A stretch of DNA of 64,000 nt from Eutreptiella sp. 'Long Island Sound 2002'. Its lineage: Eukaryota; Euglenozoa; Euglenophyceae; Eutreptiales; Eutreptiaceae. Shown one piece after another: positions 1 to 11,520 of this stretch (its first letter is position 1; each line of letters opens with the position of its first letter). The stretch spans positions 62,124,242-62,188,241 of the forward strand of contig OZ038381.1 in assembly GCA_964036045.1 (NCBI GenBank). Direction: 5' to 3'. The notes below the pieces were generated by a model. That model ran no database searches. It was not told where the DNA came from and was given only the letters and a program-made list of their open reading frames with translations. The translations under genes and the position numbers were made by a program.

Positions 1-153
1 GTGGAGGGGGTGGACAAGGTGTCGGATTGTCAGAGGTCGGCCATCCACAGGGAGGCCAATGTGCAAGCATAGTGCATGAGCACGAGCGGTCACTAGAATG
101 TCGCTAGAACGGTTGCCTAGAACGCCACTAGAACGCTCCTCTGTTTCCTATAG

Positions 154-1326
154 AATGTGGCGACCCAGGCGCTGTCCAACGGCGGCGGCCCCGAAGGACC
201 TGGAGGTGGAGGAAATGTGGGGGGAGCTCAAAGGGCTCTCGGCTTCCTTCGCAGCCTGCAAGGGGGCAAAGGCCAAGCTGGAGACCAAGGTCTCCGAATG
301 GGAGGCCAAGCTGGCCGAGGTGCAGACGATGGGGGATGAGGAGAGGATCTGCATGCCGGAGGACACTCTCCGCAAGGCGAAGGCCAATGTGGCGGAGAAG
401 GAGGAGGCGATCGAGGCGCTCGATCGCAGCGTGCGGAGGACGGAGCTGGTGTTGGCGAGGACGGTGGACAAGGTGAAGGAGGAGGAGAAGGAGGAGGTGG
501 TGGAGGTGGAGGTGGAGGCGGAGGAGATGGAGGAGGGGATGGTGAAGCAGGAGGTGGAGGCGAAGGTGGTGGTGGAGACGCCGGCAGGGGGGGGGGGGTG
601 AGCCAGTGGCTCAAGGGTGATGATGGGGTCGAGGGATGCGGGGGCCATCCAGGACCTGCCATGGGACCCAGCTGTCCTGGCTGGCCCAACCCCCCAACCT
701 GCACACCCCCCTCCTCGTCGCCCCGGAGAGTCCGTTTTGGACTCTCCGTTTTTTGTTGCAGCGGGTGCACCACGGGCTGGTGGGGGTGGGGGGGGCGGTG
801 GGCATGGGTGGACGAGGGGGCCGTGGTCCACTTGGACAAGCCCCCGCGCCTAGGGGTGGTCAGCAGGTGGTGGGGGTGGCAATAGGAGTTGCCCGGGCCG
901 GGTAAGAGATGGGGGGACGTGCCCCCGCCCCCCACCGAATGGGGGTGAAGATGTTCGAGTTGGTGCAAACCAACGTCTTCACCCCCGAGACGAAAAAAGG
1001 GGAGGGGCATCCACTGGCGATTCGTCGCCAACTGCTGGCAGGGGCTAGGCTTGGGGGGGATGGAGTATGTAGGGAAGGCCTGGACGTGGACGCCGACCTG
1101 GTCAGCGCTGATGGACATGGGGGTTTTCAACCCGGAGGCGGCGAACCAGGGGGCGTATGCCGGGTTGGTGCACGGCATCGCCTCCCGGCCCAAGTCCAAG
1201 CCTAAGCCCGCCAAAACCCCCGCTGGGGGCCCCCCGCAACCGCACCCCCCCAACCCCAGGGACGCCTTCGCCAAGGCCCTGGGGGCCATCTCCCCCGCCC
1301 TGGGCCGCCAAGGCACGGTATGTTGA
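154..1326 (+). CDS. Gene A: spliced coiled-coil protein, function unknown (frames broken)
   Basis: Exon 1 probably starts after a CTCTGTTTCCTATAG acceptor at 153 and runs to 598, where GTGAGC is a good donor. It encodes an Ala/Lys/Glu-rich stretch with heptad character (ELKGLSASFAACKGAKAKLE) that ends in repetitive Glu/Val. A second exon can be read from 762 (acceptor TTTTTTGTTGCAG) to 901 (donor GTAAGAG). A third segment from about 938 encodes FELVQTNVFTPETKKGEGHP, then shifts frame in a G run near 1050 and continues as YVGKAWTWTPTWSALMDMGV up to a TGA at 1326, just before a palindrome cluster. The ATG at 98 lies inside the repeat and is probably not the start. I do not recognise the family. 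Coiled coil is inferred from composition. The coding nature is fairly secure, the exon joins less so. Confidence 0.5.
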
Positions 1327-1373
1327 TTGCGTTCTAGCGTTGATCTAGCGAACCGTTCTAGCGTTGATCTAGT
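1327..1373. repeat. TAGAACG/CGTTCTAG palindrome cluster between convergent genes
   Basis: Two tandem GTTCTAGCGTTGATCTAG units fill the 45 bp between the stop codons of genes A and B. Because the motif is self-complementary it could fold in either transcript, so a shared 3'-end signal is possible. Confidence 0.7.
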
Positions 1374-2348
1374 CACCACCGTGCCGCCCCTCCTGCGTGG
1401 TGGGGGGTTGCCGGGGCTCATCCTTGCCCCCGGCACCCCCCTTCTCACCCCCCGTATCCCCTTCCTTCTCACCCCCCTTGTCACCCCCCACCTCACCCCC
1501 CTTGTCACCCCCCTCCCCCTTGTCACCACCCTCGTCCCCCTCGTCGTCCCCGTCATCCCCGTCATCCCCGTCGTCCCCCACCCCCAAGGCCTCCCGGAGG
1601 CGGGCCTCCGCCTCCTCCCGGGTGCAGAAGAGAAGCTGCCCCGGCACCCGGACGGTGCCCCCCTCTTTCTCCCTCTTCCTCTTCTTCCCCTTCTTCCCCT
1701 TCTTCCCCCCCTCCCCATTGGTCCCCTGCGACACCACCCACCACTCCCCCGGGTCCAACTCCTCACCCCAATCCCCAACACCGTCACTTGGCTCACGGTC
1801 CCCCCATTGCCCCCCTCCGCCCAAGGGCCATACCGGGTGTCCCCCACAACCGGCACATTTCCATAGGGTTTCCGGCCCCTATCTTGCAAGGGGGGGGGGC
1901 TTGGGGTTTTTTTGGGGGGGGGTAGCTTTGCCCTTGCCCTTGCCCTGGGTCTTGGCCTTGGCCTTGGGCTTGCTATGCTCGGCTTGGGGGCGCGGGGGTA
2001 TTCCTCGCTACTCTCGAAGTGGCGGGGGTTTTTCTTGGGGGCCTAGGGGGGGGTTGGGGGCCGTGGGGGGGGGTGTCCTCCCCACGCTGCTGCTGCTGCT
2101 GCTGTTGCCCCCCCCCCCCCCCGGTCGTGCAACCTCACCCAACCCTTGCGCTGCGGGTCCATGCCCCCCGCACTCCTGCCCGGTTCCCACCTACCCAAGA
2201 CAAACAAGCACCAAGAGGGCCATGTTGGGGTCCGTCCCCTTCATCACGCCCAACTCGGTGACCCCCAAGAGGCGCGTCCGGCCTCCGCCATCGCGCCACT
2301 CCACGCGCACCCCGCGGGGGTCGGCTCCAAACGCCGCACGCTGACAAC
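1369..2348 (-). CDS. Gene B: spliced hypothetical protein, convergent with gene A
   Basis: On the reverse strand a strong acceptor (TTTCTGTCCTCAG) opens an exon at 2348 that encodes RAAFGADPRGVRVEWRDGGG and then LLGVTELGVMKGTDPNMALL, ending at a GTAGGT donor near 2194. A later exon starts near 1875 (YGNVPVVGDTRYGPWAEGG), loses frame in a G run and continues as GDWGEELDPGEWWVVSQG, a Lys-rich stretch (KKGKKGKKRKREKE) and an acidic Gly/Asp/Glu tail of GDKGGE-like repeats. It ends at a TAG at 1369-1371, directly in the palindrome cluster. The Lys block followed by an acidic repeat suggests a nuclear or nucleic-acid-associated protein, but this is composition only. No domain was recognised. Confidence 0.45.
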
Positions 2349-2371
2349 CTGAGGACAGAAACATAATGCAG

Positions 2372-2430
2372 GTGCGTTCTAGCGGCGTTCTAGGCAACTG
2401 TTCTAGCGGCGTTCTGGGAAGCTGTGTGTC
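2372..2430. repeat. TTCTAGCGGCGTTCTAG palindrome cluster upstream of gene B exon
   Basis: Two copies of GTTCTAGCGGCGTTCT lie just upstream (reverse strand) of the acceptor of gene B, that is within its presumed intron or leader. Similar copies lie at 92-136. Confidence 0.7.
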
Positions 2431-2699
2431 GCGACTCGCGAATGGGGGCCTGGGGGCGGGAAGGGGGGCTCATCCGGCTAACCGGGCTAACCGGGCTAAC
2501 CCACCACCAAGTGACCCGGCGCCGGCCCGTCAAGTGACCTCCCAAGTGACCTATGGGGTGCGGTGGGGGGCTGACCGGGCTAACCGGGGGGTGGTGGGGG
2601 GTGAAACCCGGCGCTCCGTGAGTCGGGTCAAGCATCGGGAACCTGTGAATGGCCACGGCTGGCCGGGGCAGCATCTCTTTGAGGAGTGTCGGAGCATTT
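2431..2699. other. Non-coding spacer inside the TAGAACG element
   Basis: GC-rich sequence with a tandem GGCTAACC(G) motif near 2477-2510 and 2570-2590. Short open frames exist on both strands, but none shows conserved-looking sequence or splice context. Confidence 0.4.
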
Positions 2700-2975
2700 A
2701 TATATATTGTTCTAGCGGCGTTCTAGCCAACCGTTGCAGCGGCGATCTAGCGGCGCTGGCTAGAACGTCGCTAGAACGCCGCTAAAACGGAAACTTTTTG
2801 AACTCCAAAGTGAGGTGAAAAAAAATGAAATTGTGAAAAAACAAAAAGGAATGGGCCCCGAGTACGGATACGGGGGTCCAGGTTAGACACCTCAAATACA
2901 CCCCCCTGCGGGGAGAGGGGGGGTATCCCCCTCTTTTTTTGGTTCTAGCCGCTCTAGCGGGTTCTGGACTAGAAC
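2700..2975. repeat. TTCTAGCGGCGTTCTAG palindromes near the element end
   Basis: Dense copies at 2708-2790 (TTCTAGCGGCGTTCTAGCC, then CTAGAACGTCGCTAGAACGC) and again at 2942-2975. No open frame uses them. They mark the last 300 bp of the element. Confidence 0.65.
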
Positions 2976-3003
2976 GAGATTGGGTCTTGTAGCGTGTACC
3001 AAG

Positions 3004-5070
3004 GGAAATACGGCCTAAAACATGCATTAAATACGTTGCATGGTGCTTTTGTGTGGCCACAATGTCAAAAAAACAAGTTTCCGAAACTTGGATTTTTGAG
3101 CTACCAAGGGTGAAAAACTACATAAGCAGGTTGCGTAGTAGTTCCTTGGCAGACCGCCCCCAAGGTGAAAAATGTGTAAATACGGACTAAAACATGCTTT
3201 ACCTACCTTGGATGGTCATTGTGAGAGGTCATGATGTCAATAAAATCAGTTTCGAAAACTTCGAATTTTCAGGTGCCCAGGGTGCAAAAGTGCACAAGCA
3301 GGTTGCGTACTAATCCCTTGGGTACCCCCCCCCCCCGGCCCGCACCCAATACCCAAATGATGTGAAAAACACATAAATACGGCCTAAAACATGCCTTACA
3401 TAGGTTGGATGATCGTTTTGTGTGGTCACAATATCAGAAGGTACGTTGTGAAAAAATTCCATTTTTCAGCTGCCCGGGCGGCAAAAGCTGCATGATCAGG
3501 TTGTGTACCGTTACCATTCATGCAAACCATTATTGGTGGCATCAGTGATTTGGCGCCTTTGGCACGGGTTTTGACGGGCCCTCGGCAAGGCTATAGACTG
3601 CAAACAACATCCTTTTGTATCCTAGTAGATAGATGCTGCCACAACATCCATGCTTACACCCCTTAGAGCGGGTACCACGGGGTCACCAAAGTCGCAAAAC
3701 CGCCGACATAGCAGACATGGTTGAAAAGTGCATAAACTGCATGAGCGCTGGTCCCACTCCGCCCCATACAAACCCCATGGAGTCGGGACCCGGAAAACCT
3801 TTTTGGGCTCAAAATGAAAGAAAACAAAAAGATTCATGATTTTCGACCCAAAACGAAGGGGGGGCTGATTTTTTGATCCCCCCCCCGACCCGCCCCCCTC
3901 ACCACCCCCCTCAAAACCTCAAAAAAGTGGGTTTCAAGTTGGGGTGGTCTAGGGGGGTCCGTGCCAAAAACTCATTGGGGGATGCCTTTATTGGACACAA
4001 TAATCATTGGACAAGGCGTCAAACTAACAAAACAACCCCTTTGGGTAGGGTACACAAATAGGCACAAAAAAGGCCAAAATCGGGGGGTATGTGGCATTTT
4101 CCCCTTTATACGCCTGCCTGGCTTTGAGCTAACAACCTCGGCGACGTGATTTCCATTTTTGAGTTGTCCAAGGTGAAAAGCTGCAGAAGTAGGTTGTGTC
4201 CGGCCCATTCACGCATGGCACGCCCGGCAAGGCTACACACTACGAAAAACATCCTTTCGTATGCTACTCCGCATGTATTGTCACAACATCCCTGCAACTT
4301 CCGCCCCTCAGAGAGGGTACTACAGGGTCACCAAGATCGCAAAAACCGCCAACATACCAAAATGGCTGGAAAGTGCATAAGCTGCATGACCACTCATCCC
4401 ACTCCGCCGCATACAAACCCCATGGATTCAGGTCCTGGAAACACTTTTTCGGCTCAAAATCGAAAACAGCCGAAAAATCATGATTTTGGACCCCAAAAAA
4501 GAGGGGTGGTCATTTTGTCCTTATATTGCCCCCCCCCCCCCCCCTATCCAGCTCCCTCAACCCCGAAAAAGTGGGTTTCAAGTGGGGGGGGGGGGGATTT
4601 GTGGGAGGTCCGGACTAAAAGCGCAATGGGGGATGCATTTATTGGACAAAATAATGATTCTACGGAGACTAAAAAAAAAACCATTCAACCCCTTGAGGTG
4701 GGGCACGCGACAAGCCCCCAAAGGGCCGAAAAGGGGGGGTTGTATGTGGCGTTTTCTCCTATATACGGCTCTATGTGGCTTTTATCTAACAAACTTTGTA
4801 ACATGATTTTTGAGGTGTTTAGACTGAAAAGCTGCTAAAGCGGGTTGTGTAAGAATGTCGCTTGACCCCCCGCCCCCCAAGACCCAATACCCATGTAGGC
4901 TGGACAACACATAAATACGGCCTAAAACATGCTTTACATACCTTGGATGGTCATTTTCGGTGATCACGGGATCAGAAAAATAAGTTTCGAAATCTTCCAT
5001 TTTTGAGCTGCCCAAGGTGAAACACTACATGTGCAAGTTGTGTACCCATCCCTTGGGAGGTACATGTACC
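3004..5070. repeat. Satellite A with two block B copies (forward orientation)
   Basis: Satellite A monomers are recognised by AATACGGCCTAAAACATGCTT, GATGGTCATTTT, TTTTTGAGCTGCCC and a poly-C tract after TCCCTTGGGA. Block B copies (CACTCCGCCCCATACAAACC, then a C-rich stretch, then GGGGGATGCATTTATTGGACA) lie at about 3620-4150 and 4180-4810. The whole stretch from about 3061 is a near copy of 36520-38690. No gene is visible; short ORFs here are translated satellite. Confidence 0.85.
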
Positions 5071-5755
5071 ACCGGTGCCCAGCATAGAACATTGGAAGAG
5101 AGACCAATATTATCCCGTTACCGTCGGGAACTTTAGGAAATATGTACCAACGTGCATGCGATATGCTTCGGTCCGCCGCTTGGAAGTTTTCGAAAACCCT
5201 TGGAAAGATGCTCGGAAGTTTTGGCAGCCAGATCGGGTCCCAAAACGCAACCAATATTGGTAGGAATGTTCCATGGGCTTCCCAGCCGACCGTGCCGGGG
5301 GAGCTCGGAACAAATTTTTCAGCCCGAACCCAGTGGAATTTTGGTTGGATGCTTGGTGCCTACCTTGCCTGCAAGATGCCATGGAGAACAGGACGTTGAA
5401 GCTAATGTTTGTCTACCCTTTGTCTGCTTTGCCTGCAAAACTGCATGGAGAACACTTTGCTCAAGCTTATGATTGCTTCCCCTTTGTGCTCCTTTGTGAA
5501 TTTGGACTTTTGCTTTTGACATGTGCAACGCCTGTTTGATCCTTGGTGGCTGCTTTGCCTACAAACTTGCATCGAGAACACTGTACTCAAGCTTATGAAT
5601 GTTTGCCCTTTGTGCCTTGTGAAGCTTTGTGCCTGCTTTTGTGGTTTTCTTTTTGCATGTGTGTCGCTTTTTCACCTTGGCCGCTTGGAGTAGACTCACT
5701 AATGTGCTCAGAACACTTTTTGTGCTCAGAACACTTTTTGTCACCTGCAATAGAC
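5071..5755. repeat. Non-coding left part of E1 with imperfect tandem repeats
   Basis: 5170-5340 is an inverted copy of 45625-45775 (marker GCCGACCGTGCCGGGGGAGC). 5350-5620 holds two to three imperfect repeats around CAAAACTGCATGGAGAACAC and CTCAAGCTTATGA. A 17-bp motif, GCTCAGAACACTTTTTG, is doubled near 5705-5740. I see no gene, though the region could be the leader of ORF1. Confidence 0.5.
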
Positions 5756-6268
5756 ATGTCTAGTAGTCAAGGCAGTGCCGCTAGTGCCTTGTCTTCATCC
5801 GCTCAGCCCCCCAAGCCCGTTCACCAGCTCCCTGAACCAGATTTGGAGCTTGAGGGCGAGCTCATTGACGCGGACACAACCAATACCGAAGTTCCCGAAC
5901 CGGGTGATACACAATCACGCCTCCAACACGCCCTAGCAGCACTGTGCCTGCGGCATAAGCCGTCAGAGTCCATTGAACCCAGAATGCTAAGGGTTTTTAT
6001 AGACAGGGTCGTCCCTGATGCATACCGCATCCAGCCGAAGGATACCTTGCTGGCTATCTTGATGCATAAACATTTTTCAATCCCTGTCTTCACGACACGA
6101 GAGGCTGTGGGCAAGACAAGCCCCACCAAACATGAAACTTAGTACGGTGTACAATACAAAAACCTCTGCATTGTTGGTCCGGATCTGAAATACAACGCGG
6201 ACCGGACCTTTGCAGCACATGTCGCTCCATCGCTTTGCTTCTTATGTCCAAATCGCCGGGGATTTTGA
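5756..6268 (+). CDS. E1 ORF1: hypothetical transposon protein with in-frame TAG
   Basis: The ATG at 5756 opens a Ser-rich, acidic N terminus (MSSSQGSAASALSSSAQ, then PEPDLELEGELIDADTTN) followed by a more structured part (LCLRHKPSESIEPRMLRVFI). The standard frame ends at TAG 6140-6142. The same frame continues as YGVQYKNLCIVGPDLKYNAD to TGA at 6266. Element E2 has the matching stretch GKTTPCKHKTSYGVQYKS with TCT (Ser) in place of the TAG, so the sequence past the TAG is related coding sequence. The family is unrecognised. A related reading frame follows in E3 (18534-18941). The stop may be a nonsense mutation or a sense codon. Confidence 0.5.
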
Positions 6269-6345
6269 ATGGAAAATGCCTAGGAATGTGCTCGGATGTA
6301 CCTAAAGCTATACGGAATACGCTTGGGGATCTCCTAATCGGCCAC

Positions 6346-6500
6346 CAGAAAAATCCCAAGCGGTTTCCCGAGTGGCCATCGGATAAATCCCAAGCGATAT
6401 CCCGAGCGGTCCCCGGATAAATCCCAAGCAATATCCCGAGCGCCCATCGGATAAATCCCAAGCGTTTTTCCGAGCGGCCAGCGGAGAAATCCCCGGTGAG
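6346..6500 (+). repeat. 34-bp minisatellite, about 4.5 units
   Basis: The unit reads approximately GATAAATCCCAAGCGATATC followed by CCGAGCGGCCACCG. The same repeat in the same orientation occurs at 18227-18400, which links E1 and E3. Confidence 0.85.
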
Positions 6501-6557
6501 AGTTGGTGCACCCACAGAAAAAATCGCTCGTGGCGCGTACTAACAGAAAAAAAAAAG

Positions 6558-6752
6558 AAAAATTGTACAAAGTACCACAAAAAACATGTGTCGGGCACCT
6601 CCGAACAGTTGGGTATGCGGCCCAGGTGCTGCAGTCCGACATTCGCACCGCCCCACCCCAAAACAGGGTGGGTGACATCGGTTTGGGTATACCCCGGCCG
6701 CACCGAGGACCTCAGGGAGTGGGTTCCTGAGATAGAGGTCATCAAAGGTTAA
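6558..6752 (+). repeat. ~195-bp direct duplication, copy 1
   Basis: Runs from TGTACAAAGTACCACAAAAA to ATCAAAGGTTAACGGT and is repeated almost unchanged at 7001-7195. Confidence 0.85.
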
Positions 6753-6773
6753 CGGTCAGCCCCACTTTCCACT

Positions 6774-6960
6774 ATGGTATTTGAGGGCTTTTGGTCAATG
6801 GAAATCCGTGCTTTCAATCGCAAATTCACAGTAATGCAACATCCCATGTCTCTTGAACCATTCCACTTTGATATTTGAGTGCTTTTGGTCACAGGAAATC
6901 CGTACTTCCAATCGCAAATTCACACTAATGCAACATCCCTTTCGTTCGCAAAGTCCCAAA
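6774..6960 (+). repeat. 94-bp minisatellite, two units between the 195-bp copies
   Basis: Units carry ATGGTATTTGAGTGCTTTTG, CAATCGCAAATTCAC and GCAACATCCCATGTC. The same family flanks the foldback element at 9658-9890 and 16408-16835. Confidence 0.8.
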
Positions 6961-7000
6961 TTCGCAAATGTGAGCATTGCAATAGGAATAGCTGCAAAAT

Positions 7001-7195
7001 TGTATAAAGTACCACAAAAAACATGTGTCGGGCACCTCCGAACAGTTGGGTGTGCGGCCCAGGTGCTGCAGTCCGACATTCACACCGCCCCACCCCAATA
7101 CAGGGTGGGTGACGTCGGTTTGGGTATACCCCGGCCGCACCGAGGACCTCAGGGAGTGGGTTCCTGAGGTAGAGGTCATCAAAGGTTAACGGTAA
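7001..7195 (+). repeat. ~195-bp direct duplication, copy 2
   Basis: Second copy of 6558-6752. Its right end overlaps the stop codon of the reverse-strand ORF2, so the duplicated unit probably includes the ORF2 3' end and downstream sequence. Confidence 0.85.
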
Positions 7196-9649
7196 ACGCA
7201 ATCTGTAGGGTAATGGTCACTTTCGCGAAGCAAGGTGGTACGGGGGGCACTTGAGGATGCCTCATGCACATCGATGCACTCGACCTTCACCGCTGGCTTG
7301 CTTGGGACGCCACGGCGGCGAAACGTTTTTGGAGGTGGTGCCTCCCGGACAAGGGACTCACTGCTGCTGCTGCTGCTGGTGGTACTGGGGGTGCCACTAC
7401 TTGTAGAATCACCGCTGTCCGTATGTGAAGATGAGTCACTCGATGCCGTAGTGGAATTACCACAACTGTGTGAAGCTGTTGGGTCAGGGTCCGACAAATT
7501 ATTTGCATCCACAACAATGCGCCTGTGCAGCTTGACAGCACGCATTGGTCGGGTCCGCTGTGTGGCCCAGTCCGACACAGGACCATTAGCAAACGATGCG
7601 GCTGAGTCTTCGGCACTGTTTGTCACCACCGTCACCTTCGTCCCCTGTTCGCGGGTTGTACTATGCTTACCTACCACTGCCTTACCTTTTGCCCGTTCCT
7701 TGGCCAATTGTTGCCGCTGTTTTTTGGTTAGATAAGGGTTCGCACTGGCAAAGTTGAATGTTGGCCACTGCCGCACCGCTGCCATCGTTGCAAGGGTCCA
7801 GCGCCGTTGTCCACTCCGCTCAGCACCACAACGGCCACAGATGCAGTACACATCCATTTGCGGCTGGCAGGTGTCAGTGGTTATATATACCGACTGGGTG
7901 CTAATATGCATGTAGCACCTGAACGTATTGTTGTCCAAACTTTTGCGAGCAATCGCTCGAATACTGCCCTCCACATGGGGGAGGCACTGACCACACACTG
8001 CTCCAAAACCACCCCCCGCCTCTCGGGGTGCCACAGATGGACCTCAGAGCGACGGGCACGGCGCCCCAAGAATTTGACATACATTGCATGACCCAACGTC
8101 TCTTCAATACTTTTGTCTGCCACGGTGGAGGTGAGGTGGGAAAAGCGCTTGCCAAGCCTCAGATCCCTCTCTCCTGCCTCATCTGCATAGCCCGTCGGTA
8201 ACCGAGGCAGCTGAAAAACATGTTCCATACCATGACAATACAAGGTCTGTGTGCTACCTTCCTCACTATATTCCCCGATAAGGTGCATCAGAAACACATG
8301 AAGCCCCAGATGCGCCATTCAATGGTGGGTATTTCTAGGGTACCACTATAGATCAGAACAACGATGTGACAGATCCAGAGGAACAACACATGGTAAGGCA
8401 ACGGAAGAGCAACATCTTGTGCAAGCCGTGACGCAAGTGGCCGGGCCTCCCGACCCGTCAGCGAAACACCGGCCCGGAAGCGGCGTCCCACTAACGAGCG
8501 ACGCTGACGGGAGTCAACAGGCAGTTTTGTGATACCGTAGTGATTTGCCACCTTAACCAGATACTGGAACAGTACGTTTGAATCTGCGGGGGGTAATACG
8601 CGCCCAACAACGCTGCATGCACGACTAATGGCCCCTTTGATATTATGCAACACAGCTTGCATTGGAAAAACATTTTGTAGGCCAGTGGTGCCCGCAAATT
8701 TTGTGCAGGGGCGTTCATTAATGGGCAACGGTTCATGTAGGAACATGTCCCGAACACCGTGTGCTCTTTCCCAAGGGCACACAACACAGGCACGCTCCCG
8801 AGCTCCCACCATAGCTCATGGTGGTCAGCAATTACAAACTGAAAAGCAACCGTGACTTGCACACGGTGGACACACCCGGCAAAACGCACAGGGACAACAA
8901 AAGGCTGGGTAGCTAGAGTATTCAACTCCCTAGGTCTACGCTCCGCCACCCAACCATTATAATCAACCTTGGACATTTCTTGCCAGGTCAAAAAACCGGT
9001 TGTTTCGGTAATGTTTTCAACAAAAAGGGAACAGTGTCCCTCCCAGGTCTACCAGGGCAGCTTTGATGTTGACATTTGGACGGCCCCTGGGGGTAATTCG
9101 GGCACAAAAAATTGCAAGGGACAGAGTGCAATGGCCTGGTGGTGTAGAGGAGCGGCCCCTGCCTATTAGAGGCCCAGATTCTTTGAGAAGGTGTGCGACC
9201 ATAGCCAGCAGAAGCTTGTGATTCTCAGTGTCATAATTAAACTGTGGCAATATTAAATTCTCCGACCCCCTCAACCGTTAAATTGACCAGCCAGGCTATA
9301 CCTGTTTTAGAGTTTTTAGTACCCTCTTTGAGGCCAAAGCTTCACGCCGCAGACGAAGCAAATCACTGGGCAATGGCTGAGGCGGTTTGGACGTTGAAGG
9401 GTTGCCTTGGATTTCTCGGCCACGGAGTCGACACTTGTATAGTGTAACACCCTCCGTCTTTGGAAGCCTTCTCTGTTTGATGTCGTTCAATGACATTGCT
9501 TTGGCTGCCGGGAACTCCCTGGTGTACGCCTCGTCTCAGCCTTGTGCTGATTCTGGTACAGCGTAAAAGAAGGCGTGTCCTCGGTCAAGGGAAGGAGGTC
9601 CACGAACGGAGTGCAGCCACCCGTTCACCACAAATTGGTGGAAGGACAT
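7186..9649 (-). CDS. E1 ORF2: putative transposase-like protein with zinc ribbon, frames broken
   Basis: The start is ATG 9649 (MSFHQFVVNGWLHS), after a TTTTTCTGTTTATTAG acceptor-like run. Blocks aligning with E2 ORF2, in order: ENLILPQFNYDTENHKLL, ITPRGRPNVNIKAALVD, LTWQEMSKVDYNGW, VIADHHELW followed by ACVVCPW, AVLHNIKGAISRACSVVGR, RFRAGVSLTGREARPLASR, DEAGERDLRLGKRF, VVLEQCVVSASPMWRAVFER, a C-terminal zinc-ribbon-like CICGRCG, a basic stretch and a Ser-rich tail with RRRGVPSKP, ending at TAA 7186. This copy has frameshifts (near 9020, 8810, 8330 and 7950) and in-frame TGA 9536, TAG 9296 and TAA 9278, so it is probably decayed. The conserved Asp, the CxxCPW and LHNxKG order suggest an RNase H-like transposase, but that is inference and the family is not recognised. 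Confidence 0.6.
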
Positions 9650-9657
9650 TGGAGGCC

Positions 9658-9890
9658 TAATAAACAGAAAAAGGCATGGTATCTGAGGGCCTTTGGTCAA
9701 GAGAAAACCGTACTTTGAATCGCAAATTCGCACCAATGCAACATTCCATGTCTCTCGGGCCATTCCACTATGGTATTTGAGTGCTTCTGGTCAAGCGAAA
9801 ACGGTATTTTCAATCGCAAATTCACACTAGTGCAACATCCCATGTCTCCCGGGCCATTCCAGTATGCTATTTCAGAGCTTGTGGTCAAGG
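9658..9890 (+). repeat. 94-bp minisatellite left of the foldback element
   Basis: Two and a half units of the 94-bp repeat end at GGTCAAGG, exactly where the foldback element begins. The array resumes at 16408. Confidence 0.85.
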
Positions 9891-10089
9891 TGTACCTGCG
9901 GCTCACTTGGAAATGTGAAGTTGGGGCTCAGTTGGGGCTAAAACGGCTCATTTGGGGCTAAGTGGTGTTTTTCGAGGGGTTTAATGTGAAAAGTTGTGGC
10001 TTTCGGGGGTGGGTTGGGGTTTTGGAATGTCCCCAAAGGGACACCAATCCCTAGGCCAAGAGGATTTGACCGAGGGGGTTTCTTTTTTT

Positions 10090-10232
10090 CGACGGCTCAG
10101 TTGACTGAGCGCCCCGACTGAGCCGTCACTGAGCCGTCACTGAGCTGGCTCACTGAGCGCTCACTGAGCGCTCAGTGAGCGCGCCAAATGGCTCAGTGAG
10201 CGCTCAGTGAGCGCTCACTGAGAGCTAATTGG
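10090..10232. repeat. GAGCGCTC-type palindromic repeats, left outer cluster
   Basis: Variants of GCTCACTGAGCGCTCAGTGA with interspersed GCGCCAAATGGCTCAG. The inverted counterpart lies at 16075-16217. Confidence 0.85.
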
Positions 10233-10369
10233 GGGCTCACTCAGGGCACACTCGGGAGTTTCTCCCCCTTTCCGCCCTCTCTTCCCACCCTTGCTGGCCC
10301 ACACTTCACCCTTTTCACACCAACATTGGTCCGCAGTTCTCACCACGTCTTTTCTCCAAGAACTTGAGC

Positions 10370-10570
10370 GTGCATGCACACATACATACTTGCATACATG
10401 AACCTGTGGCGACAAACACACAAACATCCAAACACACACACTTCGTCAGGGACACAAATATCCAAACACATACACACACATACACCATACACACATCCAC
10501 ACACACATGCACATGCACAAATTGACAACCACATTCATTCTTGTGTGCAATTATCTTGCGTGTACATAAA
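10370..10570. repeat. (CA)-rich microsatellite, left arm
   Basis: Irregular ACACACA/CATACA repeats. The inverted partner is at 15735-15935. There is no coding potential beyond low complexity. Confidence 0.8.
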
Positions 10571-11520
10571 CACATGGCCACATTGAACCATGTGAAGTGA
10601 AGGGCTAGGGAGAGATGGTTACGGGGTTGGGGTTCGGGGATATGAACCTAACCATTTGCGAGGGTGTTCCTTGTTGGCTCATGAAAATGGCACCCCCCCC
10701 CCCCATACACACACACACACACACACCATGAAGCACAAATAGGGCACAAAGGACATTGCTCACTGTTGTGACGTTGATCATACAACCATCTTGACCTACA
10801 CCATGACACGTTGATCCCCCTCCCTCCTTATCCCCTCCCCCCCCCTTTCGCTATGCTACGTTCCCCCGCTTCCCTCGTGCGTAGCCCTTCTGTTCTCTTG
10901 CCTGTCCCGTCCCCTTTGTCCTACCTTTCCTATTTTTTGGCCATGTCATCACATGCATGATGGTGGCGGCAAGGACGATGACCTTTGCAGGTATGTTGTG
11001 CTATTATGTGTGTGGGTGTGCGTGTGTGTGCTTGCATGCGTGTGTAGTTGTGCCCATGCGCATGTGCGAAGCTGCAGATGGTTTGTTCGTTGTTGGTTTC
11101 TCTCATTTAGTGTGTTTGTATGTCTGCTTGTGTGTGTGTGTGGGGGGGGGGGGGGGTTGCAGGGATCGATGTGTGAGTGAAGGTGGCTTTGTGCGTGAGT
11201 GGTTGTGAGTGTGTGACTGCGTTCTTTGGTTTCTGGTTGCCTAGGTTCGTGCGTGTATGTGGATTCGTGAATGTGTGTACGCGCAGGTGTGTGTGTGTGC
11301 GTGTGTTGCAGCTGTTGTTTTGGATGTTGTTGTTGGTTTTGGTGTTGTGTGGCATAGGCTTTGATTGTGTGCGCATAACATTGTGTTTGTGGCTGCAGAC
11401 GCAGGTATGTTTGTGTTTGTGGTTGTAGCTGTGGTTCTGGGCTTGCGTACGGTTGTTGCCATGGCTGTTGTGGTAGCTGTCGTTCTTGGTGTGGTTATGG
11501 TAGTGGCTGTGGTTGCGGCT

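Larger units (their letters stand above)
1..3003. mobile_element. TAGAACG-palindrome element, right-hand part
   Basis: The segment holds two convergent multi-exon genes separated and flanked by short palindromic repeats built from TAGAACG and its complement CGTTCTA. It ends at about 3003 with a terminus ending in AGCGTGTACCAAG, after which satellite DNA begins. The same terminus in opposite orientation starts a second element at 29470, which is the main reason to call this an element edge. The left end lies outside the window. The element class is unknown and no transposase was recognised in it. Confidence 0.5.

Noticed and set aside
228-1889. 553-residue reverse-strand frame across the gene A/gene B region
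   Set aside because: Only its first part overlaps gene B; the rest is antisense to gene A and has proline/arginine low complexity.
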